DNA of 64,000 nt from Pedobacter cryoconitis (lineage in GTDB: Bacteria; Bacteroidota; Bacteroidia; Sphingobacteriales; Sphingobacteriaceae): positions 434,710-498,709 of the forward strand of contig NZ_JACHCC010000003.1 of assembly GCF_014207135.1 (NCBI RefSeq), in the 5' to 3' direction. The stretch's first letter is position 1. Each line of letters begins with the position of its first letter. The notes under the pieces were generated by a model. That model worked only from the letters and a program-made list of their open reading frames with translations, made no database searches and was not told the DNA's origin. Shown one piece after another: positions 17,795 through 26,059 of this stretch. The translations under genes and the position numbers were made by a program.

Positions 17795-19684
17795 TTATGA
17801 ATTGGCTTTGCTTACTTTATAGAACCTTTTTCCTTTAATCAGCATCTTCATTCTTTGTCTTTTTAGTGACAAGTTTGCGCCCGCTTCCTTGTTTTCGATG
17901 AGTTGAATTTTATAAGCCTTCAGAATATCCTTATAAGTTAATACACCAATAACCTTGTTTTCGTCTTCAGACAATACAGGTATTAATTCTTCCTGCTGCA
18001 CTGACATCAGCTCTACAGCTTTTGATAAGCTATCGTTGCTTTTGATTGCATAGTCTGACTTTTTCAGGATAGCGGAAATAGCTGCGTTCTCTCCGATTTT
18101 ATTGTTGTAAAGATCAGTAAGCGCAACTGTTCCCTGAAAATCACCCTGTTGATCAACAACAATGAAATGGCTGTCTGTTTGGAGATTGTTAGCTAAATAA
18201 ACTTTGAATTCACTGATCAAAGTTTCAGGATTCAACAGGACTGATTGAGTTGATATGACCTGGGCTACTGATAATTTTCTCAGAATGTCAGGTTCATAGG
18301 CATCTGGCGTATAAACTCCTCTTCTGGCAATTTTTTCAGTCATAATCGTATTTTCCATAAAAAAGAAAGATACAAGGTAGGCAGATGTACAGGCCCCTAA
18401 CAGGGGTAAAAGTGCTTCGGGTTGCATAGTAGCTTCCAAAGCAAAAGCGATACTGGTTAAATAGGCACGGGATGCACCTGCAAACATTGCAGACATACCA
18501 ATCAAAGCACACATCGGCAAACTAATATCAGCTGCGGGCAATAGATATATAATAACAGAGCCGATAATAGCCCCGCAAGCACCACCAATGGTTAGTAGGG
18601 GGGCAAGTGTACCACCTGAAGTGCCACTGCCAAGGGCAATAGCCCAGGAGAGAAATTTGAACAGGGATAAACTTAATAATAATGCTAACGTGATATGACC
18701 AGAAAGTATATTGATAATGTTATCATAGCCGACACCTAAAGTATGTGGTTGATAAAAACCGATTAATCCAACAGCGAGACCACCTAAAGCTGGCCACCAC
18801 ATCCAATGAATGGGTAATTTTTCAAACAGATCCTCTATGTAATAAACGGCTTTGGTTAATCCTACAGCTAAAAATCCAATGATGATTCCAATAGTGCTGT
18901 AAATACCCAAGCCAAAATTACCTGGAACAGCAAGGTGAGGCATAGGAAATACAGGTCCGGATTCGAATAAAAAGTGATGTCCTGCGGCCCCGGTAATACA
19001 AGCCAATGCGACTGGAAGAATAGCTTTTGGTGAAAATTCGAAAAGTAATAACTCTACTGCAAGGAAAATAGCCGCAATCGGTGTTCCGAATATGGCGGAC
19101 ATCCCCGCGGTTGCACCTGCAGCTAAGATAATTTTTCGTTCATTAGAGGTAATCTTGAATAATTGACCCAGTGTTGAACCCAAAGCGCCACCGGTAGCAA
19201 TGATAGGGCCTTCCGCACCGAATGGGCCACCCGTTCCTATGGCAATAGCGGAGGAGATAGGCTTTAGAAAAGTAATAATTGGTTTAATCTTACTTTTATT
19301 GATCAGGATTTGTTCCATAGCTTCCGGGATTCCATGACCCCGGATAGCTTTAGAACCATATAGGGCCATAATCCCTACCAGTATCCCCCCAATTGCAGGA
19401 ATAAGTATCACCCATAAACCGAGATGGTTGGTTGCTGGGCTATGAAAATTAATATCTGCCGAACCGTAAAAGGCAATGTTTGTAACCAGGTTGATTAAGT
19501 AGATCAGCAATTTGGCAATTATGCTGATTGCCGCGGCTACAATAACCGAAAGAACGGAGATCTGGAGTAATCTTTTTTTGAGGAATAAATTTTGTTTTTT
19601 ATCATCTTCCTTTTGGTTATAAAAATAAAGTAAAGGAGATATGGGAATGCCATTTTTATAGTCTGTTCTCTTCATAAATATCAC
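17795..19684 (-). CDS. ClC-type chloride channel/antiporter with CBS domains
   Basis: The 629-aa product has about ten or more membrane segments and the ClC signatures: GHGIP (116-120), GPFGAEGP (gating Glu E158) and GSGTSGGTLAP. A paired CBS region (about 460-600) follows in the cytosol. ClC proteins move chloride, in bacteria often in exchange for protons; CBS pairs bind nucleotides and gate transport. A second Met at residue 4 is an equally possible start. The gene is divergent from an FNR-like regulator, with an ATATTG palindrome between them, which suggests control by that regulator. Confidence 0.93.
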   Translation of the reverse strand: MIFMKRTDYKNGIPISPLLYFYNQKEDDKKQNLFLKKRLLQISVLSVIVAAAISIIAKLLIYLINLVTNIAFYGSADINFHSPATNHLGLWVILIPAIGGILVGIMALYGSKAIRGHGIPEAMEQILINKSKIKPIITFLKPISSAIAIGTGGPFGAEGPIIATGGALGSTLGQLFKITSNERKIILAAGATAGMSAIFGTPIAAIFLAVELLLFEFSPKAILPVALACITGAAGHHFLFESGPVFPMPHLAVPGNFGLGIYSTIGIIIGFLAVGLTKAVYYIEDLFEKLPIHWMWWPALGGLAVGLIGFYQPHTLGVGYDNIINILSGHITLALLLSLSLFKFLSWAIALGSGTSGGTLAPLLTIGGACGAIIGSVIIYLLPAADISLPMCALIGMSAMFAGASRAYLTSIAFALEATMQPEALLPLLGACTSAYLVSFFFMENTIMTEKIARRGVYTPDAYEPDILRKLSVAQVISTQSVLLNPETLISEFKVYLANNLQTDSHFIVVDQQGDFQGTVALTDLYNNKIGENAAISAILKKSDYAIKSNDSLSKAVELMSVQQEELIPVLSEDENKVIGVLTYKDILKAYKIQLIENKEAGANLSLKRQRMKMLIKGKRFYKVSKANS

Positions 19685-19819
19685 ATTTTCTAAGTCAGGC
19701 TTATCGTCAATGATAAAACCTTAACTGTTGCAAAGCTAATAAAATCTATTGTTGGTTTTTGTATTAAATATTGTTTATTACATGTTTTTGTTTATTATTA
19801 TTGATAATAATTGTTTTTT

Positions 19820-19837
19820 ATATTGTTTATGCAATAT
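19820..19837. promoter_or_regulatory. Candidate FNR-family operator, ClC/regulator gap
   Basis: ATATTGTTTATGCAATAT has inverted half-sites ATATTG and CAATAT around 6 bp. It lies between the divergent ClC and Crp/Fnr genes. A perfect version of the same motif lies upstream of the small membrane protein gene on the other side of the regulator. Surrounding DNA is AT-rich (19685-19939), so chance similarity is possible. Confidence 0.45.
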
Positions 19838-19939
19838 TTGTTTGATTTGATGTTACTGGCTTATTTATCTAAATAATTTGATTCAATAAATTTAGATCTA
19901 CAGTTATTTAGTAATATTGTGCCCAAACAAGTCCTACCT

Positions 19940-20635
19940 ATGAAAGAATGCAAAAGCACCTGTGACCTTAATACCTGTTTTTTATGTAAAAACTGTCTTT
20001 CAGAATGGCTTCCTGCAATTGATAGTCACCGGAAAAACTTTGAAGTTAAAAAGGGAGAACAGATTTTTAAGGAGGGAGACCCTGCAAAGGGGATTTATTT
20101 TATTTATAAAGGGACTGCAAAAGTTCATAAGCGATGGGATAAAGAAAAAGATCTCATTATTCGTTTTGCGAAAAAGGGAGATATGTTAGGTTACCTTGGA
20201 TTAGGTAATGATCCGATTTATCCTGTCTCTACGACAGCACTGGAACCAATGGTGGTATGTTATCTGGAAATGACCTTTTTTGAAGCTACACTGGCTGTAA
20301 ATACGGGCTTTACTTATAAACTAATGCGTTTTTTTGCCAATGAATTGCAGGAATCTGAAAAAAGAATGCGAAACCTAGCCCATATGTCAGTTAAAGCAAG
20401 AATCGCACAGGCGTTCCTTGCTTTAAAAGATCAGTTTGGTACAGATCAGAATGGTTTAATTGGTATTGAAGTCACCAAGCAGGATGTATCCTCTTATGCT
20501 GGTGTCTCTTATGAAACTTTATTTAAAGTCAGTCAGGAGCTAGTACAATTGAAAATAATAGAGTTGCAGGGAAAAGCTATAACTATTATTGATCCCAAAC
20601 AACTGTTACAAATTGTAAAAGCAGATAACCAATAA
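19940..20635 (+). CDS. FNR-like Crp-family regulator with cysteine cluster
   Basis: I prefer ATG 19940 over GTG 19919. The 231-aa product opens with cysteines at 4, 8, 13, 16 and 19, then a cyclic-nucleotide-binding-type beta roll (about 30-125), a dimer helix and a C-terminal winged helix (about 165-225). A further Cys at 107 (LEPMVVCYLE) falls where E. coli FNR has its fourth [4Fe-4S] ligand (C122, SMVCEIPF). This makes an iron-sulphur, oxygen- or NO-sensing regulator plausible. It stands between two ATATTG palindromes, its likely operators. Family sure; cofactor inferred. Confidence 0.88.
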   Translation: MKECKSTCDLNTCFLCKNCLSEWLPAIDSHRKNFEVKKGEQIFKEGDPAKGIYFIYKGTAKVHKRWDKEKDLIIRFAKKGDMLGYLGLGNDPIYPVSTTALEPMVVCYLEMTFFEATLAVNTGFTYKLMRFFANELQESEKRMRNLAHMSVKARIAQAFLALKDQFGTDQNGLIGIEVTKQDVSSYAGVSYETLFKVSQELVQLKIIELQGKAITIIDPKQLLQIVKADNQ

Positions 20636-20655
20636 TAAGATCCGGACTACGTCAT

Positions 20656-20889
20656 TTAAAGAATGCGCTCGCCTTTTTTTACATGTGAGGATATATTGAA
20701 AATAAGGCCAATTACAAAAAAGAGACCGCCGCTAAATGTGATCCAGGAGAAAGATTTGATGCCATTTATATTAATCGTCCAGGGATGAGAGTCTACTGAA
20801 TTTACATAATTAAGGTTTTTGAATATAAAGGTGCCTAAGATCAAGAGGATAATTCCACCTATCATTAATACTGTTCCTGATTTTTTCAT
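20656..20889 (-). CDS. Small two-helix membrane protein
   Basis: The frame is open upstream to 21003, but the likely start is ATG 20889 (MKKSGTVLMIGGIILL), giving 77 aa. Two membrane segments (about 5-22 and 45-65) flank a short loop, and the end is basic (HVKKGERIL). No family is recognised. Its upstream region carries a perfect ATATTG palindrome and several ATATTGTTT half-sites, so it may belong to the regulon of the adjacent FNR-like protein. Confidence 0.6.
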   Translation of the reverse strand: MKKSGTVLMIGGIILLILGTFIFKNLNYVNSVDSHPWTININGIKSFSWITFSGGLFFVIGLIFNISSHVKKGERIL

Positions 20890-20943
20890 GATATTGTTTG
20901 TTTGGTATTTTAATATTGTTTTTTGTAAAAATATATATAAATT

Positions 20944-20961
20944 ATATTGTTTAAACAATAT
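20944..20961. promoter_or_regulatory. Perfect 18-bp palindrome, candidate FNR-family operator
   Basis: ATATTGTTTAAACAATAT is a perfect palindrome 55 bp upstream of the small membrane protein start. Extra half-sites lie at about 20891 (ATATTGTTTG) and 20913 (ATATTGTTTT). It matches the half-sites at 19820-19837 across the regulator gene. Confidence 0.5.
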
Positions 20962-21041
20962 TAATGTAAAATTCCTCGAGGAATGTTTTTTATGATGTAA
21001 CACTAAAACAGTACATAATTAAAGCACATTTTAATGTTTAG

Positions 21042-21476
21042 TTATTTTTCAGCGTGTAACCCAATTCTGTTTCCCGCGCTGTCCATAATTACGGCAATAA
21101 ATCCTGGTGGAATTTGCATTTTAGGTGTGATAATCTTTCCTCCTGCCTGCTCTACTTTGTCAAGGACTGTTTGTATAGCTGGACTTGCATTGATATAAAT
21201 TAATGTGCCTTGTGATGATGGGTTATTCTCTTCTGATTTCGACAATACGCCAGTCACCCTCCCAGAGGTTGCCTGGATTACATTTGGATTATACGGAAAG
21301 AAAACACTTTCATCATTTCCATCAATTCGCTTAATCATTTCAAGAGCTAAAATGGTTTCGTAGAAATTTTTTGCTCTTTCAATGTCGGATACAGGAATTT
21401 CGAACCAAGTCAGGATATTGGTTTCTTCGTCAATTTTTCTTAGTAATTGCTTGCTTGTTTCCACGTTTTTTAACAT
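21042..21476 (-). CDS. VOC (glyoxalase/dioxygenase superfamily) protein
   Basis: The 144-aa product shows the VOC pattern: LTWFEIPVSDIERAKNFYETIL at the start, a central IYINASPAIQTVLDKVEQAGGK, and FIAVIMDSAGNRIGLH at the end. VOC proteins use paired beta-alpha-beta-beta-beta units to bind a metal and small molecules; many Bacteroidota copies are unassigned. The gene lies directly downstream of a Crp/Fnr gene, with a perfect CRP-type site between, and is probably controlled by that regulator. Confidence 0.85.
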   Translation of the reverse strand: MLKNVETSKQLLRKIDEETNILTWFEIPVSDIERAKNFYETILALEMIKRIDGNDESVFFPYNPNVIQATSGRVTGVLSKSEENNPSSQGTLIYINASPAIQTVLDKVEQAGGKIITPKMQIPPGFIAVIMDSAGNRIGLHAEK

Positions 21477-21530
21477 TTTCTTATTTGTTTTTGTTCTTTA
21501 CAAAGGTCAAAAATGTATAGGATTTAATCC

Positions 21531-21546
21531 TGTGACGATCGTCACA
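21531..21546. promoter_or_regulatory. Perfect CRP-type operator TGTGA-N6-TCACA
   Basis: TGTGACGATCGTCACA is a 16-bp perfect palindrome and fits the classic CRP consensus. It lies 55 bp upstream of the VOC gene and just past the stop of the Crp/Fnr gene, on the minus strand for both. I infer activation or repression of the VOC gene by the neighbouring regulator. Confidence 0.6.
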
Positions 21547-21549
21547 AAA

Positions 21550-22122
21550 TTACACAAGGGTTCTTCGTTTTCGTATCCTGCTTAATGTTTCCCTTGCTAC
21601 GCCAAGAAATGATGCAAGTTGTGAAAGTGAAACTCTTTGTAACATGTCAGGATGATTGACTTCTAAGTACTTTAAGCGTTCCTGAGCTGAATAAAGTTTG
21701 AACAGCGTTGAAAATTCTTCTTGTTTTGAGGCGAATAGACGTATGCAATTACGTCCTAAAGCTTCTATTTCGGCTGTTTCTTTGGCAGCTTTAAATAATT
21801 GCTGTTTGTCAAAAATTACGACTGTTAATGGTTCGCAGGCAATGATATTATATTCTGATTTTTCTCCGCTACCAAAGCTGCTGATGTTTGTTGCGATGTC
21901 ATTTTCAAAGAAGAACGCTGTATTTTTTTTTGCTCCGTCAACTTCATAATAACTCTTACAGTAGCCTGAGTCAATATAAAATAAAGAATTGCAAATCTGT
22001 CCTTCATGTAGTAAAAAATCATTCTTCTTAAACTGTTTTTTTGATAACGCAGGTTGTAGTGATTCCCAGCTTTCCTCAGAAAATACAGTTAGCGAATGAA
22101 TATATTTTAAAAGATTGTCCAT
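21550..22122 (-). CDS. Crp/Fnr-family regulator (Bacteroidota type)
   Basis: The 190-aa product has a cyclic-nucleotide-binding-like domain (about 10-115, with FLLHEGQICNSLFYIDSGYCKSYY) and a C-terminal winged helix (VSLSQLASFLGVARETLSRIRKRR, about 163-188). It lacks an FNR cysteine set. Such short Crp-like regulators are abundant in Bacteroidota and their ligands are mostly unknown. The downstream CRP-like site and VOC gene form a likely one-target unit. Confidence 0.9.
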   Translation of the reverse strand: MDNLLKYIHSLTVFSEESWESLQPALSKKQFKKNDFLLHEGQICNSLFYIDSGYCKSYYEVDGAKKNTAFFFENDIATNISSFGSGEKSEYNIIACEPLTVVIFDKQQLFKAAKETAEIEALGRNCIRLFASKQEEFSTLFKLYSAQERLKYLEVNHPDMLQRVSLSQLASFLGVARETLSRIRKRRTLV

Positions 22123-22262
22123 CTATAATCAGGGTGAAACACGCGTAATTAATAAGTACGCATAGCTTTTTAATATTTGTGATGTAATTTATTGATTCTT
22201 TACAAGAATATAAAACTATCCCGAATAGGATATGGTTTCTGAGGTTAGATTATCTCTGGAAC

Positions 22263-22381
22263 GGATTAGCTCGCTGCGCTCGCTGATCCCTGAGGGGGGG
22301 GGCTTCAAACAAAAATGCGTCGCTGCGCTCCTGTCATTTTTTGTTTTTATCAAGCCTTGCGCTTGCAGCGCAGAACTTGAT
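22263..22381. repeat. Cluster of hairpins sharing a TCGCTGCGCTC loop
   Basis: Three hairpins lie side by side in the 300-bp gap between a Crp/Fnr gene and tRNA-Ser. The first is GGATTAGC/GCTGATCC (22263-22289) with loop TCGCTGCGCTC. The second is AAACAAAAATG/CATTTTTTGTTT (22307-22346) whose loop again contains TCGCTGCGCTC (22320-22330). The third is ATCAAG/CTTGAT (22349-22381) with an inner TGCGC/GCGCA stem. The GC-rich loops contrast with the AT-rich surroundings. On the minus strand they lie 3' of the tRNA and its terminator. Function unknown. Nothing is seen in 22123-22262. Confidence 0.6.
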
Positions 22382-22387
22382 TTAAAA

Positions 22388-22419
22388 CAAAAAATGCCAC
22401 CCTATCGGGTAGCATTTTT
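22388..22419 (-). terminator. Terminator of tRNA-Ser
   Basis: On the minus strand, directly after the tRNA, a hairpin with an ACCC/GGGT top and an AATGC/GCATT base (one mismatch) runs into a T-rich stretch. This is a normal rho-independent stop. The arms also carry T's on the plus strand, so it may work both ways. Confidence 0.65.
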
Positions 22420-22422
22420 GTT

Positions 22423-22512
22423 TGGCGGAGAGTGGGGGATTCGAACCCGCGGACCCTTTGACAGGTCAACAGTTTTCAAGACTGCCTCAATCGACCACTC
22501 TGACAACTCTCC
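22423..22512 (-). tRNA. tRNA-Ser (anticodon TGA)
   Basis: On the minus strand, acceptor GGAGAGT pairs with ACTCTCC, followed by discriminator G and an encoded CCA. The D-arm region contains AGAGTGGTCGATTGA, the anticodon loop is CTTGAAA (anticodon TGA), and the T-loop is GTTCGAATC. A long variable arm (TTGACCTGTCAAAGGGTCC region) marks it as a class II tRNA. All stems fit. The length with CCA is 90 nt. Confidence 0.96.
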
Positions 22513-22608
22513 GCGACAAAAGTACAAATACCTCTTGATTATGCAAACAATGATGTTGATTTTTTAACAGAAAATTCATAACTAATTAAAACAGAGATAG
22601 AAAAACTT

Positions 22609-23598
22609 CTATTTGCTTGTTTTTTGGGTCTGAGAAGTGCCTTTTTTGAACAAATTAAAGGGCTGTTTGATGATTTTAACGCTGCGTTTAGAGACGTCAA
22701 CGCTCACATTCAGCTCAAAACCGATTAAAAGTATCAGAGAATTGAGGTATAACCAGATCATAATTACGATCAGTGTGCCTATGGAGCCGTATACTTTATT
22801 GTAAGAACCAAAGTGATTAATGTAGAAGGAAAATCCCCAGATGGTGAGGAAAGCAAGAATAGTTGCCAGCCATGATCCGGGACTAAAGAATGTCCATTTC
22901 TTGGTGTTGGCAGGACCATATCTGTAAAGGATAGAAATAGTGACAAAATAAAGGATACCCAATAATGCCCACCTGGATAAATCAATAAGGTAAGCAATAA
23001 AATGCCCCTTGATATGAAGTCCTTTATTGATGTAATTTAAAGCGAGTTCACCCAGGGTCATCGCACCTATGGTAATGATCAGGGAAATGGCGAGCACTAC
23101 GGTAAGAACCAGAGCAATCAGACGCTGTTTAAGCCATGTTCTGGTTTCTCTGACCAGTGATGACTTATTAAAGGCGTTCATCAGACTGTGCATGCCGTTA
23201 GTGGCGAAAAATACGGAGAGCACGATACCGAAGGATAGTAATTTCCCATTCTGGATTTTGATAATTTCGGACAGGGTCGATTCAAAAGCCTTAAAAGCCT
23301 GGGAAGGAAGAATAAGTTGTAGTAACACCATCAGCTGATCCTGAAAACCAATGCGTTTTGGAATAAAGGGAATCAGGGTAAAAAGAAAGATGATACCAGG
23401 GAAAATAGCCAGCATAAAGGTGTAGGCCAGGGAAGAGGCTTTATTCACTAATTCCTGTTTGCCAAGCTCCCTGAAAAAGAAGGAAGCTACGGTGTAAAGG
23501 GGAATAGGGCTAAATCCGGGGGCAACATAAACTTTTGTCCAGTCTATAAATAAGGAATATAGCCTAATCTTTAGAAGATGTTTGTGTACCCAATTCAT
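22609..23598 (-). CDS. YihY/BrkB-family inner-membrane protein
   Basis: The 329-aa product has about six membrane segments and family features: SSLAYTFMLAIFPGIIFLFTLIPF near residue 55, a TLGELALNYI-like middle segment, and YGPANTKKWTFFSPGSWLATILAF before the last helices. The family was misnamed ribonuclease BN; its function is unknown. It is the last gene of a four-gene run with MltG and a PASTA protein and starts 10 bp after the thioesterase stop. Confidence 0.92.
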   Translation of the reverse strand: MNWVHKHLLKIRLYSLFIDWTKVYVAPGFSPIPLYTVASFFFRELGKQELVNKASSLAYTFMLAIFPGIIFLFTLIPFIPKRIGFQDQLMVLLQLILPSQAFKAFESTLSEIIKIQNGKLLSFGIVLSVFFATNGMHSLMNAFNKSSLVRETRTWLKQRLIALVLTVVLAISLIITIGAMTLGELALNYINKGLHIKGHFIAYLIDLSRWALLGILYFVTISILYRYGPANTKKWTFFSPGSWLATILAFLTIWGFSFYINHFGSYNKVYGSIGTLIVIMIWLYLNSLILLIGFELNVSVDVSKRSVKIIKQPFNLFKKGTSQTQKTSK

Positions 23599-23607
23599 TC
23601 ATTAAAT

Positions 23608-24015
23608 CTAGTGATAATATTTTGCGATCCTTTCCATAAAATAGTCAGGAGGAGCGCAGGGTTTCTTTTTGTCCATGTCAAAGAATACCAGTGTGGTAGA
23701 TCCGATGTTAATGAGTTCTTCGTCTTCGTTGAACAACTCATAATCGAATATGATACGTACCCCTGGTAATGTTTTGACGGTAGTTCTGATGGTGAGTTCC
23801 TGATCGTATAATGCAGGTTTGATGAATTTACATTTCAGTTCGAGCAGGGGTAACATGACCCCTGACTCTTCCATTTTACCGTAAGTCATCCCGAGGCTGC
23901 GTAACATCTCTACGCGGCCTACTTCGTAATATTGGGCATAATTTCCGTTGTAAACGTAGCCCATCTGATCAGTCTCACTATATCTTACTCTGATCTTAGT
24001 ATCGTGTGTATACAT
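23608..24015 (-). CDS. Acyl-CoA thioesterase, hotdog fold (YbgC/4HBT type)
   Basis: The 135-aa product has the 4HBT motif RYSETDQMGYVYNGNYAQYYEVGRVEML (residues about 11-38), including the Asp and Asn-Gly typical of the active site. The rest is the usual single hotdog. It hydrolyses acyl-CoA or acyl-ACP thioesters in the cytosol; the acyl group is unknown. It lies 2 bp after mltG and before yihY, so it is part of the same transcript. Confidence 0.9.
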   Translation of the reverse strand: MYTHDTKIRVRYSETDQMGYVYNGNYAQYYEVGRVEMLRSLGMTYGKMEESGVMLPLLELKCKFIKPALYDQELTIRTTVKTLPGVRIIFDYELFNEDEELINIGSTTLVFFDMDKKKPCAPPDYFMERIAKYYH

Positions 24016-24017
24016 GC

Positions 24018-25073
24018 CTATTTGAAAATATTGCGTTTGTCTAAGGCTGCTCTGTAGGCTTTTGCATTTACTTCATGCTGTGCTTTGGTTTCTGCAAAAG
24101 CGTGGTATCCTGAGAAATCTGCTTTAGCGCACATATAAATGTAATTGTTATGGTCATGGTTTAAAACAGCGTCAATAGCATTGATACTTGGCATCATGAT
24201 CGGGCCCGGAGGTAAACCAGCGTATTTATAAGTGTTATACTTAGATTCTATACGTAATAATGGGCCGGTTACTCTTTTTACAGTGAAATCGCCGTTGGCA
24301 AAAATTACCGTCGGGTCTGCCTGTAACAAAATGCCTTTGTTTAAACGGTTCAGATATAATCCGGCAATAATAGGCATCTCCTTGTCGTAAAGGGCTTCTC
24401 CATCCACAATCGAAGCCAGAATAGTTACCTGCTGAGGGCTTAAATTCAGGGCTGCTGCCTTTTGTTTACGGGATGCATTCCAGAACTTATCGTATTCTTT
24501 CTGCATTTTGTTAAAGAACTCTAAAGGGGTGATGTTCCAGTACATGTCATAAGTGTTCGGGATGAACATCGTATAACTGTTATCTGTGGTAAAACCGTAT
24601 TTTTCTACTAATGCAGCTGAGTCAAGAACTTTGATGAAGGCCATTGAATCGGCTTCAAGGCTTTTAGAAAGATAGGCTGCAAATTCCTCTTTTTTCCTGA
24701 TGTTATGGAATTTTAAACTCACAGGGTCCTGGTTTCCGGCTTTGATCATATTGATCAGGCTGCGGTTGTTCATTCCTTTAGCCAGTTTATAGCGTCCTGG
24801 TTTTAAACGGTCAGCCAGATCCATCTTAGCAGCTGCCTGGCTAAAGCTTTCGGCATCTAGCAGCAGATCTTTGCTTTTGATTTCCTGAAACAGGTTTTCT
24901 ATTGTAGAGCCTGTCTTAATGTACAGGTGTTTTTCTTTACCGCTGATGTTAGGAGCGAAGTAAATTTTATATTGTTTCAGACCGAAAAATCCTCCTACAG
25001 CAAGGACGATTAAGCTGGCAATCAATACTATTTTAGTACTCTTTTTTGGTTCTTTGGTGGTTTCAGTAGTCAT
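24018..25073 (-). CDS. mltG: Endolytic murein transglycosylase MltG
   Basis: The 351-aa product has a short cytosolic start, one membrane helix (about 15-37) and the YceG/MltG domain. The active region is ILASIVDGEALYDKEMPIIAGLYLNRL followed by LLQADPTVIFA. The conserved catalytic Glu is kept (VDGE), while the first acid of the usual VEKE motif is Asp. MltG cuts nascent glycan strands and sets their length. It follows a PASTA gene by 19 bp, so both act in peptidoglycan growth. Confidence 0.95.
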   Translation of the reverse strand: MTTETTKEPKKSTKIVLIASLIVLAVGGFFGLKQYKIYFAPNISGKEKHLYIKTGSTIENLFQEIKSKDLLLDAESFSQAAAKMDLADRLKPGRYKLAKGMNNRSLINMIKAGNQDPVSLKFHNIRKKEEFAAYLSKSLEADSMAFIKVLDSAALVEKYGFTTDNSYTMFIPNTYDMYWNITPLEFFNKMQKEYDKFWNASRKQKAAALNLSPQQVTILASIVDGEALYDKEMPIIAGLYLNRLNKGILLQADPTVIFANGDFTVKRVTGPLLRIESKYNTYKYAGLPPGPIMMPSINAIDAVLNHDHNNYIYMCAKADFSGYHAFAETKAQHEVNAKAYRAALDKRNIFK

Positions 25074-25092
25074 AGAGAATTTGAAATTCTAA

Positions 25093-25860
25093 TTATTTTT
25101 TATTGGATAGGGTGATATTGATCGGGGTACCAATTTTAACTTTTGATACTGAATCTGTCAATGCAGGGCTCTGCGCAACAATAACAGCATTTGCCGTGTC
25201 GGTAATTGCACCTTCATAGGTAATTGTTCCAAGTTTCAGATTCGAACCTCTCAATGAGAATGCAGCTTCACCTTTAGTAAAACCTAAAAGGGCCGGGATA
25301 TCTACATCTTCATTTCCTCTGCCGTCACCCAGTAACATATCTATTTTAGAGCCTTTAGGAATCACGTCACCTGGTTTGATAGCTTGTCCGCCGAAGGAAA
25401 CCTCCAGTACGACATCTTTACTGATATCAGCCTTGTATACTGTATCGCCTACTTTTAAACCAAAACTATGGATGATTGACTGTGCCTCAATAAATGATTT
25501 GAACTGGATCTCAGGGAATTTTACATTAGGTGCCTGAGCAGTATTTATAGTCAGATAGATCGTTCTGTTGTCTTTTACAAAAGTATTAGCTTCTGGATCC
25601 TGATCAATTACCGTACCCGGAGGCATATCCATAATATAGACAGAATCTACCTCATAACGCAAACCCAGGTCTTCGAGTTTGGATACAGCCTGGTTAAAGG
25701 ATAAGCCTTTTACAGCTGGTACATTTAAGCCCTGACCATGTTTGGTATAATAGCGTAAACTGAAAAAAGCAATAAACAAGAGTATAGCCACAGTGGCGAT
25801 GGCTGCAAGGAGATTGTTCCTGAATGATTTAGTTTGTAAGTAATTGATGAATTTTGCCAT
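25093..25860 (-). CDS. PASTA-domain membrane protein
   Basis: The 255-aa product has a short cytosolic segment, one membrane helix (about 17-35) and three PASTA units outside. They begin near LNVPAVKGLSFNQAVSKLEDLGL, NVKFPEIQFKSFIEAQSIIHSFGL and DVDIPALLGFTKGEAAFSLRGSNL. No kinase or transpeptidase domain is attached. PASTA units bind peptidoglycan or muropeptides. It opens the operon with mltG and is divergent from ddl, a clear wall-synthesis context. Confidence 0.93.
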   Translation of the reverse strand: MAKFINYLQTKSFRNNLLAAIATVAILLFIAFFSLRYYTKHGQGLNVPAVKGLSFNQAVSKLEDLGLRYEVDSVYIMDMPPGTVIDQDPEANTFVKDNRTIYLTINTAQAPNVKFPEIQFKSFIEAQSIIHSFGLKVGDTVYKADISKDVVLEVSFGGQAIKPGDVIPKGSKIDMLLGDGRGNEDVDIPALLGFTKGEAAFSLRGSNLKLGTITYEGAITDTANAVIVAQSPALTDSVSKVKIGTPINITLSNKK

Positions 25861-26059
25861 TTAATTATTTTGTGTGCCTTGTAATTTCGTCCAAATTTAG
25901 ACTAAAAATATATTTTATCGGAATTTAAATGAGATCTGAATAAACTATTTTGATATTTTTGAGCCGTATCTTATCGTTTAATCTGATTAATCAGGAATAT
26001 CCGGTATGAAATCTATAAGTATAAAGGCTTCATAACGGAGATTAAAGAAATATATTTTT

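Noticed and set aside
22232..22567. 111-aa open frame on the plus strand
   Set aside because: It crosses the hairpin cluster and the whole tRNA-Ser on the opposite strand; not a gene.
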